Source: Kocuria tytonicola
GTDB taxonomy: Bacteria > Actinomycetota > Actinomycetes > Actinomycetales > Micrococcaceae
Reading direction: 5' to 3'
NCBI RefSeq assembly: GCF_003687455.1
Contig: NZ_PHOA01000015.1
Span: 1-32,297, forward strand
DNA length: 32,297 bases
Of this stretch, positions 27,364-32,297 are shown one piece after another. The translations under genes were made by a program, and so were the position numbers. The notes beneath the pieces were generated by a model. That model had not been told where the DNA came from. It made no database searches and was given only the letters and a program-made list of their open reading frames with translations. The first letter of the stretch is position 1. Each line of letters begins with the position of its first letter.

Positions 27364-28268
27364 GAGAGCCCCTCCGGGTGGTCCAGGTTCCGCGCGCCGA
27401 ACGTGTTGCACGTCCTGATGTCCCCGGTCTGGTAGCCGGTGAGGAACCACGCCTGGCGCTGGGCCGAGGTGCCGTGCGTGAAGGACTCCGGGTTCGCGCG
27501 GCCGCGGGTGGACTCCTGGATCCGGTCGTCGCCAATGGCACCGGCCGCCTCGATGGCGTCCGAGAGCTGCGCGCGGGTGATCGGCTGCAGCTGCACCGCC
27601 CCGCCGGACTCCGTGGCGTGGTGTGCCCACATCCCGGCGTAGCAGTCCGCCTGCAGCTCGGTGCGCACCGCACCGGAGCTGGCACCGTGGGGGTCCTGCT
27701 GCGCCCGGCCCAGCGTGCCCTGCAGGTGCTGCACGTGGTGGCCCACCTCGTGCGCCATCACGTACTCCTGGGCCAGCGCGTCCGCGTCCGCGCCGAACTC
27801 GGTGCGCATCTGCTCGAAGAACCCGGTGTCCAGGTACACGGTGGAGTCCGGAGGGCAGTAGAACGGTCCGGTGGCGGAGGACGCCTGGCCGCACGAGGTG
27901 CTGTCCGTGCCGGTGAAGAGCATGACCTCGGGCAGCGTGTACTTCTCGCCCGTGACCCGCGGGTAGTACCCGCCCCAGAACTGGTCCAGGGACTGGACGG
28001 TGGCCACCATGCGGCACCGAGGATCCGAGTTGGCGTCCGCGCCCGTACGGCAGGTCTCCTCCAGACCGGAGTCCACCTGCTGCGTCCCCGTGGTCTGCTG
28101 CTGCGTGCCGCCGGTCAGCGCGTCGATCCCGTCCTGGCCGAAGAACAGTCCGGCGAGAAGCAGGATGACGACGCCGCCCAGCCCGCCTCCCACGGCGATG
28201 CCGCGTCCGCCGCCGCCCCCGGTGCCGACACGGCCGCCGTCCAGCTGTGAGTTGTCGTTGAAGCTCAT
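27360..28268 (-). CDS. YpfJ-type neutral zinc metallopeptidase
   Basis: The 302-residue product belongs to the putative neutral zinc metallopeptidase family (YpfJ). It begins MSFNDNSQLDGG with a Gly-rich stretch, has one transmembrane segment (about 33-55, GGVVILLLAGLFFG), then an extracytoplasmic domain with the motif MAHEVGHHVQHLQG (HExxH at about 173-177) and four Cys in the domain that could pair. The substrate is unknown for the family. Start ATG 28268 has no ribosome site but lies six bases after TATGCT, so a leaderless mRNA is predicted; an earlier in-frame start at 28292 is less likely. Stop shares the CTAG with lldD at 27360-27363. Confidence 0.88.
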   Translation of the reverse strand: MSFNDNSQLDGGRVGTGGGGGRGIAVGGGLGGVVILLLAGLFFGQDGIDALTGGTQQQTTGTQQVDSGLEETCRTGADANSDPRCRMVATVQSLDQFWGGYYPRVTGEKYTLPEVMLFTGTDSTSCGQASSATGPFYCPPDSTVYLDTGFFEQMRTEFGADADALAQEYVMAHEVGHHVQHLQGTLGRAQQDPHGASSGAVRTELQADCYAGMWAHHATESGGAVQLQPITRAQLSDAIEAAGAIGDDRIQESTRGRANPESFTHGTSAQRQAWFLTGYQTGDIRTCNTFGARNLDHPEGLS

Positions 28269-28274
28269 GGGGGA

Positions 28275-28280
28275 AGCATA
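28275..28280 (-). promoter_or_regulatory. -10 element of a predicted leaderless promoter (YpfJ-like gene)
   Basis: On the minus strand TATGCT is followed by six bases (TCCCCC) and then the ATG at 28268. Confidence 0.55.
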
Positions 28281-28284
28281 GGCG

Positions 28285-28308
28285 CACGGCAACCGGTGAC
28301 CGGTCGTG
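28285..28308 (-). terminator. Hairpin after the bioYMN operon
   Basis: ACCGG-TGA-CCGGT is extended by CACG/CGTG beyond a 3-base bulge. It lies just past the bioN stop and upstream of the YpfJ-like promoter, where a terminator is expected. The stem is shorter than others in this window. Confidence 0.45.
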
Positions 28309-28311
28309 TGC

Positions 28312-29043
28312 TCACTCGAGTCCGCGCGCGGCGAGCGCCTCCCCGGTGCGGTGGGCGTAGTCCACGGTGGCGATGACCGCGGGCGTGACGAGCTGCGTGG
28401 CCCGGGGACTCACGGTGCGGGCCGCGGCGGCGTCGCGCAGGGTGGAGAGGACACCGAAGAGCCAGGGGACCGAGCGGATCATGAGCGAGACGGCGAGCCC
28501 GATCCGCTCGGGGTCCGCTCCGAGCAGGCGCACGGGGGAGCACACCACCACGAGACCGTCGACGAGCCGCGGGAGCTCCGTGGTGGTGAGCAGCAGCCGG
28601 GAGAGGGCCACCACGGCCAGCAGGGAGAGCACCACGTCCGCCGCGCGGGCCGGCCCTGCCGTGAGCAGGTGGTAGCCCGAGAGCAGGAGCACCAGGAACC
28701 ACAGGGGTCGCAGGGAGACCGCCCAGCGCCGCAGCCCGAACCCGCAGCCCGCGGAGAGCACCGCGGTCAGGACCAGGATGCCCAGGGACACGGGCCACGC
28801 CCGGAGCACCATGACCGCCGCACCCAGTCCGAGCAGGAGCAGCGCCTTGAGCCACAGGGGGCAGCGGTGCAGGACGGAGTGCCCGGGGACGTAGGTGCCG
28901 AGCAGGTCGTCGCGGCGCCCGGTAGAGCGGCGCGGACGGTGGCGGCGCGGGCGAGGACAGTGCGGTCGAGGACGGCGGGGGCGGGAACCGTGCGCAGTGG
29001 CGGTGCCGGTCCGGGACGCCCGCACGTCCGGGGAACCGCTCAT
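28312..29043 (-). CDS. bioN: ECF transporter transmembrane protein BioN/EcfT
   Basis: This is the coupling membrane subunit of an energy-coupling-factor transporter, probably for biotin. The 243-residue product has four or five hydrophobic segments, and two cytoplasmic coupling motifs: AAAARTVSPRA and the C-terminal ALAARGLE (Ala-Arg-Gly type signatures that contact the ATPase). The first 45 residues are unusual: Arg/Pro-rich (SRPRRPRPHCPRPRRHRPRR), longer than typical BioN, and start at an ATG overlapping the bioM stop by four bases (ATGA), so coupling supports this start. No alternative start is seen before the first helix. Confidence 0.88.
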   Translation of the reverse strand: MSGSPDVRASRTGTATAHGSRPRRPRPHCPRPRRHRPRRSTGRRDDLLGTYVPGHSVLHRCPLWLKALLLLGLGAAVMVLRAWPVSLGILVLTAVLSAGCGFGLRRWAVSLRPLWFLVLLLSGYHLLTAGPARAADVVLSLLAVVALSRLLLTTTELPRLVDGLVVVCSPVRLLGADPERIGLAVSLMIRSVPWLFGVLSTLRDAAAARTVSPRATQLVTPAVIATVDYAHRTGEALAARGLE

Positions 29044-29783
29044 GCGGCGTCGTCCGGGAAGCCGTGGGCGCACCAGTGGCGGTAGCGCGGGATGACGTCC
29101 TCCGGAGGTCCCTGCGCAATGATTCGTGAGCCGTGCACCACGGCCACGTGCTGGGCGGTGGCGGCGAGATCGAGGTCGTGGGTGCTGACGAGCTGCTGCT
29201 GGGGGAGGGAGTCCAGGAGCTCGCGCAGCCGCAGCCGGTTGCGCAGGTCCAGCAGGGTGGTGGGTTCGTCCAGGACGAGCACCCGCGGCTCCACGGCGAG
29301 CACGGCGGCCAGGGCCACGAGCTGGCGCTCACCGCCGGAGAGGTCGAACACGCTGTGGTGGCCGCGCTCCGCCAGACCCATGCGCCGCAGCCAGTCCAGG
29401 GCCCGTGCAGAACGCTCCCGCCGGTCGGCCACCGCGCGGCGCAGGGACAGCTCGATGTCCTCCAGCGGGGTGGGCATGAGGATCTGGGAGGCGGGGTCCG
29501 TGAACACGAAGCCCACGAGGGAGCGGGCGGTGCGGGGATCGGCCACGGGGTCCACCCCGTGGGTGCGCACCGCGCCGGCAGCGGGCGGGACCAGACCGTT
29601 GAACAGCCGCAGCAGCGTGGACTTGCCCGAGCCGTTGAGACCGATCACCGCGGTGCGGGGCGCGGTGAACTCGCACGAGATCCCGTCCAGCACGGTCACG
29701 GGACCGCGGGGGCCCTCCAGCGCGACGGTGACCCCGTCACAGGTGAGCGAGGTCCCCTGCCCGGGCAGCGGCGGGGCCTGCAC
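29040..29783 (-). CDS. bioM: ECF transporter ATPase BioM/EcfA
   Basis: This ABC-type ATPase drives the ECF transporter. The 247-residue product has Walker A GLNGSGKST (about 48-56), a Q-loop with FTDPASQILMPTPLEDIE, signature LSGGERQLVALA, Walker B VLVLDEPTTLLD and switch His in VSTHDLDLAA. The GTG start at 29783 directly abuts the bioY stop (29784-29786), and its stop overlaps bioN. A single ATPase between BioY and an EcfT-type protein indicates a dedicated (group I) BioMNY system, not the shared-module type. Confidence 0.9.
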   Translation of the reverse strand: MQAPPLPGQGTSLTCDGVTVALEGPRGPVTVLDGISCEFTAPRTAVIGLNGSGKSTLLRLFNGLVPPAAGAVRTHGVDPVADPRTARSLVGFVFTDPASQILMPTPLEDIELSLRRAVADRRERSARALDWLRRMGLAERGHHSVFDLSGGERQLVALAAVLAVEPRVLVLDEPTTLLDLRNRLRLRELLDSLPQQQLVSTHDLDLAATAQHVAVVHGSRIIAQGPPEDVIPRYRHWCAHGFPDDAA

Positions 29784-30416
29784 TCAGAGGACCGCCCCGG
29801 CCATGCGCGGGAACGCGCGGTGCACGGCCACGGCGACGAGGGCGGCCACCAGGGCCTTGAGCACGTCACCGGGGATGAAGGCGAGGTCCGCCACCACGGC
29901 CGCCTGCATGGCGAGACCGCCGTTGACCACCATGCCCACGATGCCCACGAGGTGGGAGAGCACCAGGCCGGCGAGACCCGCACCGAAGAGCTTGACCCAC
30001 AGTGCGCTGCGACGGTCCGGGTCCACCGCGCTGGATCCCTCGCGGCGGCGCACCCGCTCCACCCGCACGCTGCGGTGGGAGAGCCACCCCACGAGGGCTG
30101 CGGCGAAGGGGAAGGACAGCAGGTAGCCCGCGGACGGTCCCACGAGGACCGCAGGGCCACCCGTGAAGCCCGCGAACACCGGCACGCCCAGCAGCCCCAC
30201 CACCACGTAGAGGGAGAGCGCCAGGAAACCACGCCAGCCACCCAGCACCATGCCCGTGAGGAACACCGCGAGCGTCTGCAGGGTGATCGGCACACCCAGG
30301 GGCCCCACCGGGACCGCCGGGACCAGCGCCAGGACACAGGTCAGGGCGGCGAAGACGGCGATGTTCGCCAGGTCGAACGAGGAGACGGCGGGGGAGGGAC
30401 GCGCGGGTTCAGTCAT
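29784..30416 (-). CDS. bioY: BioY biotin transporter substrate-binding protein
   Basis: BioY is the membrane protein that binds biotin. The 210-residue product has about six hydrophobic segments, with VGPLGVPITLQTLAVFLTGMVLGGWRG near residue 45 and GPSAGYLLSFPFAA, where most BioY proteins have GPTGGYLIGF. Start ATG 30416 lies seven bases after TAGACT with no ribosome site, a predicted leaderless start; a longer open frame to 30545 is not family-like. First gene of bioY-bioM-bioN, and divergent from the ABC-F gene. No biotin-repressor operator was recognised. Confidence 0.92.
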   Translation of the reverse strand: MTEPARPSPAVSSFDLANIAVFAALTCVLALVPAVPVGPLGVPITLQTLAVFLTGMVLGGWRGFLALSLYVVVGLLGVPVFAGFTGGPAVLVGPSAGYLLSFPFAAALVGWLSHRSVRVERVRRREGSSAVDPDRRSALWVKLFGAGLAGLVLSHLVGIVGMVVNGGLAMQAAVVADLAFIPGDVLKALVAALVAVAVHRAFPRMAGAVL

Positions 30417-30423
30417 GCCGTGC

Positions 30424-30429
30424 AGTCTA
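30424..30429 (-). promoter_or_regulatory. -10 element of a predicted leaderless promoter (bioY)
   Basis: On the minus strand TAGACT is followed by seven bases and the ATG at 30416. Confidence 0.6.
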
Positions 30430-30507
30430 GTGGCCGTGCGCCGTCGTCCCGCGGTGGCAGCACCCGGAGCGGCGGGCGGGCCAGGGGGCCCGACTTGCAC
30501 CGCCGGG

Positions 30508-30513
30508 TAGACT
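30508..30513 (+). promoter_or_regulatory. Candidate ABC-F gene -10 element
   Basis: TAGACT followed by GG fits TANNNT. Transcription would begin near 30520, leaving a leader of about 127 bases. No convincing -35. Confidence 0.45.
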
Positions 30514-30551
30514 GGGCAGGTTCCCCGCTGACACGGGGCACCCACCTGCCC
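30514..30551 (+). promoter_or_regulatory. Hairpin at the start of the ABC-F leader
   Basis: GGGCAGGT (30514-30521) pairs with ACCTGCCC (30544-30551), and CCCCG (30523-30527) with CGGGG (30534-30538) within it, loop CTGACA. A second stem, GGCGTC/GACGCC, lies at 30583-30603. The stretch to the TTG start has no other gene. Such leaders control some ABC-F genes by attenuation; no leader peptide with an ATG was found here. Confidence 0.45.
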
Positions 30552-30646
30552 GGAGACCGTCCGGCCCCTGCCCGCCGCGCGCGGCGTCGCCCCACGGGAC
30601 GCCCCGGAACCGGTGGTGCGACCGTCCCACGAAAGGCCCTGCTCCG

Positions 30647-32245
30647 TTGATCACCGTGACGAACCTCGAACTGCGCGCGGGCGCGCGCCTGCTCATGGAC
30701 GAGGTGAACTTCCGTGTGGACAGGGGCGACAAGGTGGGCCTGGTGGGCCGCAACGGCGCCGGCAAGACCACCATGACCAAGGTGCTGGCCGGGCTGAGCC
30801 TGCCCGCCGCGGGAGAGGTCACGCGCACGGGTTCCATCGGGTACCTGCCCCAGGACCCCAAGGTGGAGGACATGAACCAGCTCGCGCGGGACCGGATCCT
30901 CTCCGCGCGCAACCTCGCGGGCGTGATCTCCAAGCTGCGCCGCACCGAGGAGGAGATGGCCTCCGAGGACGACGCCGTGCGCGCGAAGGCCATGCGCCGC
31001 TACGACCGCCTGGAGTCCGAGTTCCTCGCGGGCGGCGGCTACGCGGCGGAGTCCGAGGCCGCGACCATCACCAACAACCTCAACCTCCCCGGGCGCGTGC
31101 TGGACCAGCCGCTGCACACGCTCTCCGGCGGTCAGCGCCGACGCGTGGAGCTCGCCCGCATCCTGTTCTCGGACGCGGACACCATGCTGCTGGACGAGCC
31201 CACCAACCACCTGGACCACGACTCCATCGTGTGGCTGCGCGAGTTCCTGCGCTCCTACCAGGGCGGGGTGCTCATGATCTCCCACGACGTGGGGCTCATG
31301 GAGATGGTGACCAACAAGGTGCTGTACCTGGACGCCAACCGCTGCGTGGTGGACGTCTACAACATGACCTGGAAGAACTACCTCAAGCAGCGCGAGCAGG
31401 ACGAGGCCCGCCGAAAGCGCGAGCGCGCGAACGCCGAGAAGAAGGCCGGCGTGCTCATGGACCAGGCCAACAAGATGCGCGCGAAGGCCACCAAGGCCGT
31501 GGCCGCCCAGCAGATGATCCGGCGCGCCGAGCGGCTCATGGCGGGCATCGAGGGCGAGCGCGTCCAGGACAAGGTGGCCGCCATCCGCTTCCCCAAGCCC
31601 GCGGACTGCGGCAAGACCCCGCTCACGGCCAGGGGGCTGTCCAAGTCCTACGGCTCGCTGGAGATCTTCACGGACGTGGACCTCGCGATCGACCGCGGCT
31701 CCCGCGTGGTGGTGCTCGGGCTCAACGGTGCGGGCAAGACCACCCTGCTGCGCATGCTCGCGGGCCAGGCCGAGCCGGACACCGGCGAGGTGGTGGCGGG
31801 CCACGGGCTGAAGCTGGGCTACTTCGCGCAGGAGCACGACACCCTGGACACCTCCCGCACCGTGCTGGAGAACATGAAGTCCGCGGCCCCCGAGCTCGCG
31901 GACACCCAGGTGCGCACGATCCTCGGCTCCTTCCTCTTCCAGGGCGACGACGTGGACAAGCCCGCCGGGGTGCTCTCCGGCGGTGAGAAGACCCGGTTGG
32001 CGCTGGCCACGCTGGTGGCGTCCTCCGCGAACGTGCTGCTGCTGGACGAGCCCACCAACAACCTGGACCCCGCCTCCCGCCGGGAGATCCTCAACGCCCT
32101 GCACAGCTACGAGGGTGCCGTGGTCCTGGTCTCCCACGATGAGGGCGCCGTGGAGGCCCTGGAGCCCGAGCGCGTGGTCATGCTCCCGGACGGCGTGGAG
32201 GACCTCTGGAGCCAGGAGTACCAGGACCTCATCAGCCTGGCCTGA
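30647..32245 (+). CDS. ABC-F family ATPase (ribosome-associated type)
   Basis: The 532-residue product is a soluble ABC-F protein with two ATP-binding domains and no membrane segment. First domain: GRNGAGKTT near residue 35, LSGGQRRRVELARIL, LDEPTNHLD. A charged helical linker (about 235-310) follows, then the second domain: GLNGAGKTT near 358, LSGGEKTRLALATL, LLLDEPTNNLD. ABC-F proteins act on the ribosome as translation factors or antibiotic protectors; which one here is unknown. It resembles M. tuberculosis Rv1473, also located past the suf genes. Start TTG 30647 is supported by GAAAGG at 30631-30636 and the conserved MITVTNLE opening. Confidence 0.92.
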   Translation: MITVTNLELRAGARLLMDEVNFRVDRGDKVGLVGRNGAGKTTMTKVLAGLSLPAAGEVTRTGSIGYLPQDPKVEDMNQLARDRILSARNLAGVISKLRRTEEEMASEDDAVRAKAMRRYDRLESEFLAGGGYAAESEAATITNNLNLPGRVLDQPLHTLSGGQRRRVELARILFSDADTMLLDEPTNHLDHDSIVWLREFLRSYQGGVLMISHDVGLMEMVTNKVLYLDANRCVVDVYNMTWKNYLKQREQDEARRKRERANAEKKAGVLMDQANKMRAKATKAVAAQQMIRRAERLMAGIEGERVQDKVAAIRFPKPADCGKTPLTARGLSKSYGSLEIFTDVDLAIDRGSRVVVLGLNGAGKTTLLRMLAGQAEPDTGEVVAGHGLKLGYFAQEHDTLDTSRTVLENMKSAAPELADTQVRTILGSFLFQGDDVDKPAGVLSGGEKTRLALATLVASSANVLLLDEPTNNLDPASRREILNALHSYEGAVVLVSHDEGAVEALEPERVVMLPDGVEDLWSQEYQDLISLA

Positions 32246-32270
32246 GGCCACGCCCCACCTGACACCGCGC

Positions 32271-32286
32271 GGCGGACGACGCCGCC
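32271..32286 (+). terminator. Possible terminator stem after the ABC-F gene
   Basis: GGCGG/CCGCC with a 6-base loop lies 25 bases after the stop, at the window edge. Short stem, and the rest may lie outside, so this is a weak call. Confidence 0.25.
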
Positions 32287-32297
32287 CCCCCTGGTAC

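Noticed and set aside
26017-28287. A 756-codon minus-strand frame across lldD and the YpfJ-like gene
   Set aside because: It covers lldD antisense and the peptidase gene in another frame; the translation is Arg/Gly-rich shadow sequence.

Overview
The window is very GC-rich, compact chromosomal DNA from a high-GC Gram-positive (Actinobacteria). It carries the rapZ-yvcK-whiA cluster, opcA beside zwf, a SufR-led suf operon, GTG and TTG starts, and Rho-independent-style hairpins without U-tracts. The gene order resembles the Mycobacterium tuberculosis stretch from about Rv1421 to Rv1473. The tkt-tal-pgi-zwf-opcA-pgl order and the BioMNY transporter point to Micrococcaceae, with Kocuria or a relative as my best guess. 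The organism is inferred from memory, not from a search.

Layout. Positions 2-2992 (+) hold rapZ (5' end outside the window), yvcK and whiA. Positions 3228-6402 (+) hold the lower-glycolysis operon gap-pgk-tpiA, with a candidate promoter and operator upstream and a large hairpin after tpiA. secG (6671-6925, +) follows, apparently from its own promoter. A perfect 22-bp inverted repeat separates it from the convergent pentose-phosphate operon tkt-tal-pgi-zwf-opcA-pgl (15519-7006, -). Divergent from tkt is ctaB (+), then a DapA-family gene of unknown substrate (+) whose 3' end lies in an 18-bp tandem repeat. On the minus strand come an ABC-2 type exporter (ATPase and permease) and ctaA. Next is sufR-sufB-sufD-sufC-sufT (+, 21164-25950), then an FMN-dependent alpha-hydroxy-acid dehydrogenase of the LldD type (+). 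It converges on a YpfJ-type zinc metallopeptidase (-). The biotin ECF transporter bioY-bioM-bioN (-) and an ABC-F protein (+) close the window.

Together these are core functions: cell-envelope and development regulators (RapZ, YvcK, WhiA), triose-phosphate glycolysis, both branches of the pentose phosphate pathway (NADPH, ribose), heme A synthesis for cytochrome oxidase (CtaB then CtaA), iron-sulfur cluster assembly under a predicted cluster-sensing repressor, lactate-type oxidation, biotin uptake and ribosome-associated ABC-F function.

I did not find a convincing new multi-gene system. The points most worth a second look are regulatory or structural. Four genes look leaderless, with a -10 box 6-7 nt from the start codon. 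A TAnACTGG-type -10 element recurs. The stop codon of the DapA-like gene lies inside an 18-bp repeat that continues past it. A palindrome overlaps the sufR promoter. sufS and sufU are missing from the suf operon. The ABC-F gene has a structured leader. No tRNA, rRNA, insertion sequence or CRISPR array was seen.
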